Assembly (NCBI RefSeq): GCF_004000605.1
Contig: NZ_CP018911.1
Coordinates: 1,736,001-1,800,000, forward strand
DNA length: 64,000 nt
Reading direction: 5' to 3'
Source: Glycocaulis alkaliphilus
Lineage (GTDB): Bacteria > Pseudomonadota > Alphaproteobacteria > Caulobacterales > Maricaulaceae
The notes under the pieces were generated by a model that worked only from the letters and a program-made list of their open reading frames with translations, was not told the DNA's origin and searched no databases. This document shows positions 26,067-37,627 of this stretch, piece by piece. The first letter of the stretch is position 1, and each line of letters starts with the position of its first letter. The position numbers and the translations under genes are program-made.

Positions 26067-28220
26067 ATGCTGTTGCGTGCCGCCCTGCTCGCCCTGTCAG
26101 TCTCAGCGCTGAGCGCCCCCGCCTTCGGCGATGTCCCGGTGCCGCGGCTGAAACCGCCCATGGCCAACCACTCCGCCATTCTGAACGATGCCGATTTTGA
26201 CCTTCTGCGCCGGGGATTGCGGGCCGCCGATGCCGGTGACTGGACGTTCGTGCGCGAGGCCCGGTTCAATATCAGCCATCCCGTCGCCCAGAACCTCCTC
26301 CTCTGGCGGCTGGCGTCCTCGGATGCTCGCGCGATCTTCTCCGAACTGCACATGGCGCTGGAAACGCTTGGCGGCTGGCCGCGCGAAGCGGCGATCCAGC
26401 GTGAAGCGGAATGGAAGCTGGCGGATTCCGGCCTTGGCCCGGACCTGACGGCCAGCTGGTTTGCGCAACGTGAACCGCTCACCGGCGAAGGCCGCATCGC
26501 CTGGGGCGAAGCGCTGATCGCCCTTGGCCGCACCGATGAGGGCCGCGAACAGATACGCGAAGCCTGGCGGACCCAGTCCCTGCGCCAGACCAATCAGAGC
26601 CAGGTCCTGCGCCGGCATGGCGATTTCCTGACGGCTGCAGACCATGCCGAGCGCGTGGACTTCCTGCTCTGGGCCGGCCAGCGCAGCCTGGCCAGTGCCC
26701 TGTTGCCCCAGCTTGGCGCTGGTGAACGCCGCGTTGCCGACGCCCGCATACGGCTGGCTGCACGCGGCACCGGCGTTGACGGCGCCGTGAACGCTGTCCC
26801 GCCCAGCCTGCAGAATGATCCGGGTCTGGTGTTCGAGCGGACGCGCTGGCGGCGGCGGGCAGGCAATGCCGATGGCGCCCTGCAGCTGGCACTGGAGCTG
26901 CCGGACGCGCATACCAACACCACTGCGCTGGAATCGATGTGGAGCGAGCGCAAGCTGATCATTCTGGATCTGATGCGGTCAAACGACCACGATACCGCCT
27001 ACCAGCTCGCCGCATCGAACGGGATGAGTGCCGGGGTCGCTTTCGCCGATGCCGAATTTCTGGCTGGCTGGCTGGCTCTGGTGCATCTGAACCGGCCAGA
27101 GGACGCACTAACCCACTTCAACCGGCTGGAAGCAGGGGTGACCACGCCGGTTTCGCTAGGCCGGGCAAAATACTGGCAAGGGCGCGCTGCGGAGGCGGCT
27201 GGCAATGCCGTGCTGGCTCGTGACCGCTTCATGGCTGCTGCCCAGCACGCCACCACCTATTACGGCCAGCTGGCCATTCTGGCGCTGGGTGGCACTGCGG
27301 CGGAGCTGGACCTGCCGGCCGACCCGGTCATCACCGAGGCGGACCGCGCAGCCTTCAATGAACGCGAACAGGTGCTGGCCTTGCGCATGCTGGGCGAGCT
27401 GAACCAGACCTTCCTGTTCCGTACCTTTGCCGCCCATCTGGAAGGGCGCATGGAAACACCGGCCGAACAGGCCATGCTGGCCGACATCGCGCTGGATTAT
27501 CTGCGGCTCCGCGAGTCGGTGCGGGCGGCCAAGGCTGGCCGCATGCAAGGCATGATCCTTGCCGAGCGGGCCTACCCGGTCATTGATGTGCCCGCAGACG
27601 CGCCCGTGAGGGCAGATCCGGCGCTTACCCTTTCGGTGATCCGGCAGGAAACCGAATTTGATGCCCGCGCCGTCAGCGGCGCAGGCGCGCGCGGCATGAT
27701 GCAGATGATGCCGGCCACGGCCCGTCAGACTGCCCGCCAGCTCGGCCTGCCTTACGAGTTTGAATGGCTGACCGACGACCCTGACTACAACATGCGCCTT
27801 GGCATGGCCCATCTGCAGGAGGTCGTCGATGATTATGACGGTTCACTGGTGATGGCGCTGGCAGCCTATAATGCGGGCGGCGGACGCGTGCGCCGCTGGG
27901 TGCAGGAATATGGCGATCCGCGCTATGGCGCGATTGACCCGATTGACTGGGTGGAAAGCCTGCCGTTTGCCGAGACCCGCAATTATGTGCAGCGGGTGAT
28001 CGAGAATTTGCAGGTCTACCGCGCCCGCCGGGCCGGACACACCGCCGTGCCACTGGCCATTGAGCGTGACATGGTCGGGGCTGGCGCGGGCCTGCGCCGT
28101 ATCTTGCCGCACCTCTCCGACGAACAGCTGGCCGAGATCGAGGCAGCCGACGCCGCTGCCCGTGAAGAGCTGGGCATGGCGCCGGTGCCGGACGTCGATG
28201 GCGAGGACGGCGGGAGTTAG
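26067..28220 (+). CDS. Soluble lytic murein transglycosylase
   Basis: 717-residue periplasmic enzyme that cleaves peptidoglycan glycan strands with formation of 1,6-anhydro ends. A signal peptide (LLRAALLALSVSALSAPAFG) is followed by a long superhelical alpha domain (residues about 40-500) and a C-terminal SLT domain. The SLT domain has the catalytic Glu at about residue 528 in SVIRQETEF, then GARGMMQMMPATARQ and LALAAYNAGGGRVRRW. The ATG at 26067 has CAGGAG nine bases upstream. It is divergent from dapA. Confidence 0.95.
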   Translation: MLLRAALLALSVSALSAPAFGDVPVPRLKPPMANHSAILNDADFDLLRRGLRAADAGDWTFVREARFNISHPVAQNLLLWRLASSDARAIFSELHMALETLGGWPREAAIQREAEWKLADSGLGPDLTASWFAQREPLTGEGRIAWGEALIALGRTDEGREQIREAWRTQSLRQTNQSQVLRRHGDFLTAADHAERVDFLLWAGQRSLASALLPQLGAGERRVADARIRLAARGTGVDGAVNAVPPSLQNDPGLVFERTRWRRRAGNADGALQLALELPDAHTNTTALESMWSERKLIILDLMRSNDHDTAYQLAASNGMSAGVAFADAEFLAGWLALVHLNRPEDALTHFNRLEAGVTTPVSLGRAKYWQGRAAEAAGNAVLARDRFMAAAQHATTYYGQLAILALGGTAAELDLPADPVITEADRAAFNEREQVLALRMLGELNQTFLFRTFAAHLEGRMETPAEQAMLADIALDYLRLRESVRAAKAGRMQGMILAERAYPVIDVPADAPVRADPALTLSVIRQETEFDARAVSGAGARGMMQMMPATARQTARQLGLPYEFEWLTDDPDYNMRLGMAHLQEVVDDYDGSLVMALAAYNAGGGRVRRWVQEYGDPRYGAIDPIDWVESLPFAETRNYVQRVIENLQVYRARRAGHTAVPLAIERDMVGAGAGLRRILPHLSDEQLAEIEAADAAAREELGMAPVPDVDGEDGGS

Positions 28221-28242
28221 GGGGCTTTTCCCACCTAACTTG

Positions 28243-28433
28243 TCATGGCCCGGCTTCTTGTCTCCCCCCGTTCACGGGGGGAGTGGTCCGAAGGACCGAG
28301 GGGGGGGGGGGATGATCGAAACAAGCTCCCCCCTCCGTCAGCTGCGCTGCCGTTCGTCGCTCCGCGCCTCACCCCCCCGTAAACGGGGGAGGACATCGTT
28401 GCTGGCTCTGGGTTCCCGCCTGCGCGGGAACGA
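28243..28433. repeat. Composite extragenic repeat (families B, E and A)
   Basis: This gap holds pieces of three repeat families. At the left is a truncated family-B end (TCATGGCCCGGCTT, 28243-28256). Next is a full family-E unit: CCCCCCGTTCACGGGGGG at 28264-28281, a GGTCC-GAA-GGACC hairpin, a run of 12 G residues (28300-28311), and CCCCCCGTAAACGGGGGAGG near 28374-28392. At 28405-28433 the right half of the family-A repeat appears (same sequence as at 192-220). No gene is visible between 28221 and 28448. Confidence 0.75.
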
Positions 28434-28448
28434 AGAAGAAAAGTGCCG

Positions 28449-29441
28449 CTACCGGGTCTCTAGAAGAGCGCCCCCTATCGCGCGTCCAAACACCGCCGCG
28501 TCCACATTCCCGCCCGTGGCGACCACAATCGTCGTGCGGCCCTTTGCGTCTATCCTGCCCGACAGCACGGCGGCCAGCGCACACGCCCCGCCCGGCTCCA
28601 GCACGATTTTCAGATGCTGCCAGGCAAAAGCGATGGCAGCCATGGCCTCCTCATCGCTGACCACGCCAACGCCCTTCAGGCGGGGCTGGTTGATGGGGAA
28701 GGTCATCTCGCCCGGCGCGTGCGACAGGAGCGCGTCCTGCAATGATCCCGATGACTGCAGATTGCTCTCACGCTGGCCAGAGGCGAGCGAGCGGGCATGA
28801 TCGTCAAAGCCTTCGGGCTCCGCGCCATAAACGTCGATGTCCGGCGCTTTCTCCGCCAGCGCCAGATTGATCCCGGCCAGCAAACCGCCCCCGCCGACGC
28901 AGCAGACGAGCTGATCTGCCGTCTCGCCACGCTCTTCAAGCTGGTGTGTGATTTCCAGCCCGCACGTGCCCTGCCCGGCAATGACGCCGAAATGGTCAAA
29001 GGACCCGATCAGCGTCGCACCTGTCTCTTCGCACAGGCGCCGGGAGATCGCCTCGCGGTCCTCGCTGGCGCGGTCATAGGTGACGACGTGGCCGCCCCTC
29101 GCCCGCACGCCCTCGGCCTTAATCGACGGCGCGTCTGCCGGCATGACGATAGTGGCCGGGATGCCAAACAGCTTTGCCGCCTCGGCGATACCTTGCGCGT
29201 GATTGCCGGATGAAAAAGCGACGACGCCGCGCGGGCGGTCAGCGTCCGGGATCAGCGAAATAGCGTTATAAGCGCCGCGAAACTTGAAAGAGCCGGTGCG
29301 CTGCAGGCACTCGGCCTTCACCAGCACGCGCCCGCCGGCAGCCTCGTCCAGCGCCGGGCTCCACAGCAAGGGCGTGCGCACCGCCAGCCCCTCCAGGCGC
29401 GCCGCTGCCTGCAGGACATCACTGAAGCCGGGTAGATGCAT
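28449..29441 (-). CDS. Threonine/serine dehydratase, PLP-dependent
   Basis: Fold-type II PLP enzyme of 330 residues that deaminates threonine (or serine) to the 2-oxo acid. The PLP lysine is in RTGSFKFRGAYNA near residue 56, SSGNHAQGIA near 79 contacts the phosphate side, and the glycine loop is CVGGGGLLAG near 182. There is no C-terminal regulatory domain as in biosynthetic IlvA, so this is the short catabolic-type form. The ATG at 29441 has GGAGGAG five to six bases upstream; the six-residue longer start is less likely. A related serine/threonine racemase activity cannot be excluded. Confidence 0.9.
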   Translation of the reverse strand: MHLPGFSDVLQAAARLEGLAVRTPLLWSPALDEAAGGRVLVKAECLQRTGSFKFRGAYNAISLIPDADRPRGVVAFSSGNHAQGIAEAAKLFGIPATIVMPADAPSIKAEGVRARGGHVVTYDRASEDREAISRRLCEETGATLIGSFDHFGVIAGQGTCGLEITHQLEERGETADQLVCCVGGGGLLAGINLALAEKAPDIDVYGAEPEGFDDHARSLASGQRESNLQSSGSLQDALLSHAPGEMTFPINQPRLKGVGVVSDEEAMAAIAFAWQHLKIVLEPGGACALAAVLSGRIDAKGRTTIVVATGGNVDAAVFGRAIGGALLETR

Positions 29442-29631
29442 GCTCTCTCCTCCGCGCACGGGCCGCTTGCTGCATCACGGCCATATCTGCTGCAAGCAAG
29501 TTGCGCAAAAGGTATTGCATCGCAGCGCGGGCGCGCCTTTGATACCGGCAACTTCAAACAACGGGTCAGGCAGGCGGGCAAAAGCTCTGCCGGTGAATGG
29601 CCGGTAACATCCGAGCGGGAGGACAAACGCC

Positions 29632-31269
29632 ATGTTGCGTGGACAGATGATGAATCGCCAGCTGATGATTTCTGGCATTCTACAGCATGCAGCCGACAAT
29701 CACGGAGGCCGCGAGATCGTGAGCCGCCTGCCCGACACGGGTGAGATTCACCGTTATGGCTGGAAAGACTGCCACGCCCGCGCCAAGCGCCTCGCCAATG
29801 TGCTGACCGGCCCGCTGAAAGTGAAATCCGGCGACCGGGTGTCCACCATTGCCTGGAATACGCACCGCCATCTGGAGCTGTATTACGCGGTATCGGGCGT
29901 CGGGGCCGTTATCCATACGGTCAATCCGCGCCTCTCGCCCGACCAGATCGCCTGGATGCTCGACCACGCCAAGGCCAAGCACGTCTTCTTCGATGTGTCG
30001 TTTGCGCCCATCATCGATGCCGTCGCCAAAAAGTGCAAAACCGTCAAACGCTTCGTCGTGATGACGGACAGCGCGCACGCGCCGAAAACGGCCACCAGAT
30101 GCGATGCATACGAAGACCTGCTGAAAAGCGCCTCGCCGGACTATGACTGGCCGGAGTTTGACGAGAATCTCGCCGCCGGCCTGTGCTACACCTCCGGCAC
30201 GACGGGCGATCCCAAGGGCGCGCTCTATTCGCACCGATCCACCGTGCTGCATGCCATGGCGTGCCTCGGTCAGGACGTGCTGGGCGTCGGCTCGCGCGGT
30301 ACGATCATGCCGGTCGTCCCGATGTTCCACGTCAACGCCTGGGGCGTGCCCTATGCCACGGCCATGGGCGGCGGCAAGCTGGTCATGCCGGGTGCGCAGC
30401 TGGACGGCAAATCCCTGCAGGAGCTGATCGAGAGCGAGCAGGTTACACAGGTGCTCGGCGTGCCGACCGTCTGGCTCGGCCTGCTGCAGTATCTGCGTGA
30501 GAGCGGCAAGCGTATCGACAGCGTGGAGAACGTGCTGATGGGCGGCTCTGCCATGCCTGAAGCGCTGCTGCGCGCCTATCAGGACGAATACGGCGTGGAC
30601 ATGCAGCAGGGCTGGGGCATGACCGAGATGAGCCCGCTGGGCACGGTCGGCAAGCTCCTGCCCAAGCACGATGACCTCTCCGATGACGAGAAGATCAAGA
30701 TCAAGCTGAAACAGGGCCGGCTGATCTATGGCGTGGAAATGCGCGCCGTGGACGATGATGGCAATGTGCTGCCCCGGGACGGCAAGTCCTCGGGCCATAT
30801 CCAGGTGCGCGGCCCGTGGATCATCGATGCCTATTTCCGCGGTGCTGGCGCCGAGGCCTTCACCGATGATGGCTGGTTCCGCACCGGCGATGTCGGCTAT
30901 CTCGACACCGATGGCTATATGACCATCACCGACCGCTCCAAGGACGTCATCAAGTCCGGCGGTGAATGGATCAGCTCCATTGATCTGGAAAACGTGGCCA
31001 TGGGCCACCCGGACGTGATGATGGCAGCCGCGGTGGGCATGCCGCACCCCAAATGGCAGGAGCGTCCGCTGCTGGTTATCCAGCCCAAGCCCCACACCAC
31101 GCCCACAGCCGAGGCCATTCAGGAATTCCTCGCCGAACGCCTGCCCAAATGGTGGGTGCCGGACGGGATCGAGTTCATCGACGAAATGCCGATCGGCGCA
31201 ACCGGCAAGATCCTGAAAACCCGCCTGCGGGAAATCTACAAGGATTATCAATTCCCCGACGCGGGGTAG
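29632..31269 (+). CDS. Fatty-acyl-CoA ligase (AMP-forming)
   Basis: 545-residue AMP-forming acyl-CoA synthetase that activates a carboxylic acid with ATP and CoA. The P-loop-like motif is [20 protein letters not shown] near residues 183-202; [14 protein letters not shown] near 325 and [36 protein letters not shown] near 415-450 form the adenylate site; GKILKTRLR near the end carries the catalytic lysine. The overall style fits medium/long-chain ligases, including the DmdB-like (methylmercaptopropionate) group; substrate is not determinable by eye. GGGAGG sits upstream of the ATG. It is followed by a repeat block. Confidence 0.92.
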   Translation: MLRGQMMNRQLMISGILQHAADNHGGREIVSRLPDTGEIHRYGWKDCHARAKRLANVLTGPLKVKSGDRVSTIAWNTHRHLELYYAVSGVGAVIHTVNPRLSPDQIAWMLDHAKAKHVFFDVSFAPIIDAVAKKCKTVKRFVVMTDSAHAPKTATRCDAYEDLLKSASPDYDWPEFDENLAAGLCYTSGTTGDPKGALYSHRSTVLHAMACLGQDVLGVGSRGTIMPVVPMFHVNAWGVPYATAMGGGKLVMPGAQLDGKSLQELIESEQVTQVLGVPTVWLGLLQYLRESGKRIDSVENVLMGGSAMPEALLRAYQDEYGVDMQQGWGMTEMSPLGTVGKLLPKHDDLSDDEKIKIKLKQGRLIYGVEMRAVDDDGNVLPRDGKSSGHIQVRGPWIIDAYFRGAGAEAFTDDGWFRTGDVGYLDTDGYMTITDRSKDVIKSGGEWISSIDLENVAMGHPDVMMAAAVGMPHPKWQERPLLVIQPKPHTTPTAEAIQEFLAERLPKWWVPDGIEFIDEMPIGATGKILKTRLREIYKDYQFPDAG

Positions 31270-31283
31270 GTCTGCCCTACTCT

Positions 31284-31417
31284 CGTCATTCCGGGCCAGT
31301 GTTTTCCTCCCCCGTTTACGGGGGAGGTGGTCCGAAGGACCGGAGGGGGGAAATCTTTCTCAACAATCCCCCCCTCGCCGCTTCGCGGCACTCCCCCCGT
31401 AAACGGGGGGAGAAAAC
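31284..31417. repeat. Extragenic repeat, family E with a family C stub
   Basis: A family-C left end (CGTCATTCCGGGC, from 31284) abuts a complete family-E unit: CCTCCCCCGTTTACGGGGGAGG near 31307-31328, a GGTCC-GAA-GGACC hairpin, GGAGGGGGG, then CCCCCCCTCG and CCCCCCGTAAACGGGGGGAG near 31393-31412. The copy at 28260-28395 has the same order of parts. The rest of the gap to the Imm-like gene, including TTATCGAAAATCGATAA near 31490-31507, holds no other gene. That last palindrome may be an operator or an element of the small gene's promoter. Confidence 0.7.
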
Positions 31418-31519
31418 TTGTGGTCCCACCAAACCGGCTCAGTAAAATTACCAACCTGTCACTTGCGGTCTCCGCGAAACATACTACCTTTATCGAAAAT
31501 CGATAAAAGGAGCCCGCAA

Positions 31520-31711
31520 ATGGAAATCCTCGTTCTTCTTCTGGTTGGTCACTTCCTGCCCACAATCGTTGCGCTCGCGCGCGGCCATCACAACGGCTTT
31601 GCCATCTTCCTGACGAACCTGCTGCTCGGCTGGACGGTCATTGGCTGGGTGGTGGCGCTGATCTGGTCGACGACGGCCGTCCAGCGGCGCGCCACCATCA
31701 TCAACGCCTGA
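31520..31711 (+). CDS. Small membrane protein, superinfection-immunity (Imm) family-like
   Basis: 63-residue protein of two membrane segments (ILVLLLVGHFLPTIVALARG and GFAIFLTNLLLGWTVIGWVVALIW) with the charged link RGHHN and a short tail. This arrangement, notably a FLPTIVAL.RG.HN and LGWT.IGWV pattern, is that of the T4 Imm-like superinfection immunity family found in many bacterial chromosomes. T4 Imm blocks entry of related phage DNA; the role of chromosomal copies is unknown. The ATG at 31520 has AAAGGAG upstream. No phage genes lie nearby. It converges on the MATE gene with no spacer. Confidence 0.8.
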   Translation: MEILVLLLVGHFLPTIVALARGHHNGFAIFLTNLLLGWTVIGWVVALIWSTTAVQRRATIINA

Positions 31712-33133
31712 TCACTCGGCGGGCTTGACCGGCACCCCGGCCCTTGCCGCCTGCGTCGGCGGCACAACGGGCCGGGCCTTGCCCTCAATCGCGGTCATCG
31801 GCGCATAGCGCAGCACCAGAAAAGCGGTAATGGCGCCCGCCAGCACATTGGCCAGCGCATAACCACTTATCATGCCCACCGGGCCAAACTGCGCCGCTCC
31901 CAGCCAGACCAGCGGCACCAATAGCGCGAAACAGCGCATCAGATTGATCCCCACCCCCAGCAGCGGACGGCCCAGCCCGTTGAATCCGGCGGCAGCGGCC
32001 ATGGCGATTCCATAGCCGCCCATGGTCACCGGCGCGATCCACCAGGTCAGCCGGGCCATGGCCTGCGCCTCTTCAGACGGCAGGAACAGCCACGAAAGCG
32101 GATAGGCCAGCACCGCCAGTACAGCTGCCATAGCAACGCCCCAGCCTGCACAGAACAGGAAGGCGGAGCGGAAGGCCTCGCGCACGCGCTCGATATGACC
32201 AGCGCCGCCATTCTGGCCCGTAATGGGCCCAATCGAACCGGACAGCGCGAAGAGCGGTATCAGGGCCAGCGCTTCCAGCCGGCCGGCCACGCCAAATCCG
32301 GCCACGACCGGCTCGCCAAATTGTGCAGCGGCGGCGAACACAAACGTCATCGCCATCGGGTTGATCATGTTGGAGCCGGCTGCAGGCGCGCCGATGCGTG
32401 CGATCTCGCCCCAGTTCCAGGCGATCTCGGAAAAGCCCGGCCAGGACAGATCCAGGATCTTCTCGCGGAAAATCATGATCCCCATCGCCACTACGAAAAC
32501 TACCAGGTTGGAAATCAGGGTGGCCAGCGCCGCGCCCTCGACCTCCATCGCCGGTATCGGCCCCAGACCGAATATCAGGATCGGATCGAGGATCATGTTC
32601 AGCACGGCGGCGATGATCATGATGATGCTGGGCAGGATAGCATCGCCGAGCGCACGCAGAATATTGCTGGCGATCATCGGGCCGACCATGAAGATGATGC
32701 CGGCGAACCAGATGACCATGTATTCGCGCACGAAGGGCATCATCGCCTCGCTCGCGCCCATCAGGCGGAAGAGCGGGTCAATCAGGGCGATGCCGATGGC
32801 CGAAGTGATGGCGGTAATGACCAGCGCCAGAAGCACGGCGTCGGTCGCCACGCGTTTCGTGCGCTCGCCATCACCGCGCCCGGCCGCGCGCGCCACCACC
32901 GATACCGCCCCTGCCCCCAGACCGATGGCGATACTCATCACCGCCATGGAAACGGGAAACACGAACTGCACGGCGGCCTGCTGCACGGTACCCAGGCGGC
33001 CCACCCAGTAGGCATCGACAATGCCGACCAGCATCATGGCGACAATGCCAAAGCTCATGGGGATGACCATCCGCATGATGTGCCCGAAGACCGGGCCCTG
33101 CGTCAGGTCGCGGGCATTGCGTTTCTGGGACAT
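31712..33133 (-). CDS. MATE family efflux transporter
   Basis: 473-residue inner-membrane antiporter with twelve predicted spans, MATE (multidrug and toxic compound extrusion) family. Family features are the N-terminal half with GPVFGHIMRMVIPMSFGIVAMMLVGIVDAYWVGRLG, RALGDAILPSIIMIIAAVLNMILDPILIFGLGPIP near 150-190, and the repeat half with AMTFVFAAAAQFGEPVVAGFGVAGRLEALALIPLFALSGSIGPITGQN. Such proteins export cationic drugs or metabolites using sodium or proton gradients; the substrate is unknown. The gene stands alone between convergent and upstream genes. Confidence 0.93.
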   Translation of the reverse strand: MSQKRNARDLTQGPVFGHIMRMVIPMSFGIVAMMLVGIVDAYWVGRLGTVQQAAVQFVFPVSMAVMSIAIGLGAGAVSVVARAAGRGDGERTKRVATDAVLLALVITAITSAIGIALIDPLFRLMGASEAMMPFVREYMVIWFAGIIFMVGPMIASNILRALGDAILPSIIMIIAAVLNMILDPILIFGLGPIPAMEVEGAALATLISNLVVFVVAMGIMIFREKILDLSWPGFSEIAWNWGEIARIGAPAAGSNMINPMAMTFVFAAAAQFGEPVVAGFGVAGRLEALALIPLFALSGSIGPITGQNGGAGHIERVREAFRSAFLFCAGWGVAMAAVLAVLAYPLSWLFLPSEEAQAMARLTWWIAPVTMGGYGIAMAAAAGFNGLGRPLLGVGINLMRCFALLVPLVWLGAAQFGPVGMISGYALANVLAGAITAFLVLRYAPMTAIEGKARPVVPPTQAARAGVPVKPAE

Positions 33134-33218
33134 GCAGGAAGAACCGGCCTTTTAAGAATGGCTCTCACATTTAGGCGCGACCGGCCGCCCCCGCCAGTGG
33201 CAGTTCGTAAAATCTTTG

Positions 33219-35501
33219 TCACGGCCTGTGGGTAAGGTCGAAACTCGCCATGCCGGCAAGGTTTACGATGTCGGACACCGGCGATCCCAGCCGCGCAATC
33301 TGCACTGATTTTTCCAGGCCCACGAGCAGTCCCTCGATCACGGTTGCCCCGCCCGTCGCCTTCAGGAGCCGCGTGGCAATGGAGGCGGAGTGGACGGCCG
33401 GCATGACCAATACGTTCGCTGCGCCCGACAGGCGCGAGAAGCTGTAAGCTTCATGATGATCGGGGTTCAGGGCCACATCCGCCGCCATCTCGCCCTCATA
33501 CTCGAAGTCCACGCCGCGCGCGTCCAGAACGCGTACCGCGCTCTGGATTTTTTCGGTACGGATGCCCGGCGGGTTCCCGAAGGTGGAGTAGGACAGGAAC
33601 GCCACGCGCGGGGTAAGGCCCAGCTTGCGGGCGGCAGCAGCGGCGCCAACGGCGATGTCGGCCAGTTCGGGGGCTTCGGGAAATTCGGTAACGTTGGTGT
33701 CGGCTATAACCACCGTCCGGCCCCGGCTGATCGCCAGAGACAGGCCGATAAGCCGGCCTCCGGGCGCCTCGTCCAGAACGAGGCGTATATCCGACAGCGT
33801 GTTCATGAAGTGGCGGGTGACGCCGGTCACCATACCCTGCGCATCGCCAAAGCGCAGCATGCAGGCGGAGAACACGTTGCGGTCGTTATTGACGAGGCGC
33901 TGCACGTCCCGGCGCAGATAACCCCGGCGCTGCAGGCGCTCATACAGGAAGTCCACATAGTCCGGATTCTGGTCAGACAGACGTGCGTTCCAGATTTCCA
34001 GCGAGCCGGGATCAATGCCCAACTCCTTCATATTGGCTTCGGCGATTTTCTCGCGCGCAACCAGTACCGGCGTGCCTAGCCCCTGCGCCTGGAAAGCGGC
34101 GGCAGCACGGATCACGCTCGGCTCCTCGCCTTCGGCGAACACGATGCGCTTGGGCTCTGCCTTGATGACTTCGGTAATATGCTGCTGCAGCGCGGCGGTC
34201 GGATCGAGCCTGCGCGCCAGCCGCGCACGATAACCTGAGCCCTCTTCGGGCATGGGCAGGCGGGCGACACCGCTATCCACCGCCGCCTTGGCAATATAGG
34301 GCGGTACAAACGAAATCAGGCGCGGATCAAAGGGTGACGGGATGATGTAATCACGGCCAAAGCTGAGGCGGGCGGAGCGATTGGCACGCGCCACCTCGTC
34401 GGGCACATCGGTGCGGGCAAGGTCAGCCAGCGCCCGCGCCGCAGCCAGCTTCATCTCCTCATTGATCGTCGTGGCACGCACGTCGAGCGCGCCACGGAAG
34501 ATGTAAGGAAAGCCCAGCACATTGTTGACCTGATTGGGAAAATCAGACCGGCCCGTAGCGATGATCGCATCCGAGCGCACCTGCTTGATGAGATCGGGCA
34601 TGATCTCCGGTGTCGGATTGGCCATGGCGAAAATGATCGGGTCCGCCGCCATGGACTTGACCATTGCCTGGCTGACAATGCCGCCCGCCGACAGGCCCAG
34701 CATCACGTCGGCGTCGACCATTGCCTCATCTAGCGTGCGCATGTCCGTCTCACGGGCATGCGAGGCCAGACGGGGATGCAGATCGTTCCGGCCGGTATGG
34801 ACCACACCGTTCACGTCGATAATGGTGACATGATCGTGCTGCACGCCGAGCGACTTGATGAGTTCGAGAACGGAGAGCCCCGCCGCCCCGGCCCCGATCA
34901 GCACGACCTTGATGTCTTCAAACTTCCGGCTGGTCAGGTGGCAGGCATTCATCAGTCCCGCAGCCGCGATAATGGCGGTGCCGTGCTGATCGTCATGGAA
35001 CACCGGAATTGCAAGCCGCTCACGCAATTTCGCTTCGATTTCAAAGCATTCGGGAGACTTTATGTCTTCCAGGTTTATGCCGCCAAAACTGTCGCCAAAC
35101 CCCGCCACACAATCGATGAACTTCTCGGGATCCTCGTAGTCGATCTCGATATCGAAGGCGTCTATATCGGCAAAGCGCTTGAAAAGGACCGCCTTGCCTT
35201 CCATCACCGGCTTGGAGGCGCGCGGCCCCAGATTGCCAAGGCCCAGAATGGCTGTGCCATTGGACACGACGGCGACCATATTGCCCTTCGACGTATAGTC
35301 GTAGACGGCGTCAGGATCGGCTGCGATGGCGCGCACGGGCGCCGCCACGCCCGGACTGTAGGCCAGAGCCAGGTCACGCTGCGTCGCCATGGGCTTGGTC
35401 GGTGCCAGCGCCAGCTTGCCCGGCGGATCCTGACGGTGGAAGGCCAGTGCATCCTCATCGGTACGCGAGCTGGACGTGTCTGGCGGGCTCATTTCGGGCA
35501 T
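33219..35501 (-). CDS. maeB: NADP-dependent malic enzyme with phosphotransacetylase-like domain
   Basis: About 760 residues: an N-terminal malic enzyme (decarboxylates malate to pyruvate) fused to a C-terminal phosphotransacetylase-like domain, the usual MaeB plan of proteobacteria. The first part shows [59 protein letters not shown] near residue 170, and the nucleotide-binding [19 protein letters not shown] near 205. The second part (from about 430) includes [16 protein letters not shown] and [19 protein letters not shown]; such fused domains are typically regulatory. Several in-frame starts lie close together (GTG 35510, ATG 35501, ATG 35492); I chose 35501. Confidence 0.94.
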   Translation of the reverse strand: MPEMSPPDTSSSRTDEDALAFHRQDPPGKLALAPTKPMATQRDLALAYSPGVAAPVRAIAADPDAVYDYTSKGNMVAVVSNGTAILGLGNLGPRASKPVMEGKAVLFKRFADIDAFDIEIDYEDPEKFIDCVAGFGDSFGGINLEDIKSPECFEIEAKLRERLAIPVFHDDQHGTAIIAAAGLMNACHLTSRKFEDIKVVLIGAGAAGLSVLELIKSLGVQHDHVTIIDVNGVVHTGRNDLHPRLASHARETDMRTLDEAMVDADVMLGLSAGGIVSQAMVKSMAADPIIFAMANPTPEIMPDLIKQVRSDAIIATGRSDFPNQVNNVLGFPYIFRGALDVRATTINEEMKLAAARALADLARTDVPDEVARANRSARLSFGRDYIIPSPFDPRLISFVPPYIAKAAVDSGVARLPMPEEGSGYRARLARRLDPTAALQQHITEVIKAEPKRIVFAEGEEPSVIRAAAAFQAQGLGTPVLVAREKIAEANMKELGIDPGSLEIWNARLSDQNPDYVDFLYERLQRRGYLRRDVQRLVNNDRNVFSACMLRFGDAQGMVTGVTRHFMNTLSDIRLVLDEAPGGRLIGLSLAISRGRTVVIADTNVTEFPEAPELADIAVGAAAAARKLGLTPRVAFLSYSTFGNPPGIRTEKIQSAVRVLDARGVDFEYEGEMAADVALNPDHHEAYSFSRLSGAANVLVMPAVHSASIATRLLKATGGATVIEGLLVGLEKSVQIARLGSPVSDIVNLAGMASFDLTHRP

Positions 35502-35575
35502 GGGATACACTTTCAGATCGGCAAATCAGGCTGACGGGCTTGGTTAAAGGCTATAGCCGGGCAGAACCGGCTCGG

Positions 35576-37560
<1,985 letters not shown>

Positions 37561-37627
37561 ACGCTGCGCTCCGCCTTCCCATCATCCCCGAGCGCCTAGC
37601 GGCGCACAACACTGAAACGAGGACGAC

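Noticed and set aside
28243-28433. Short open frames inside the repeat blocks
   Set aside because: They follow the repeat sequence, change between copies and have no start signals.
29680-31251. 523-codon minus-strand open frame
   Set aside because: Lies wholly opposite the acyl-CoA ligase gene; shadow.
136-31417. Repeats as a possible CRISPR array or phage remnants
   Set aside because: Copies are single, far apart, palindromic and of different families; no regular spacers, cas genes, integrase or phage structural genes.
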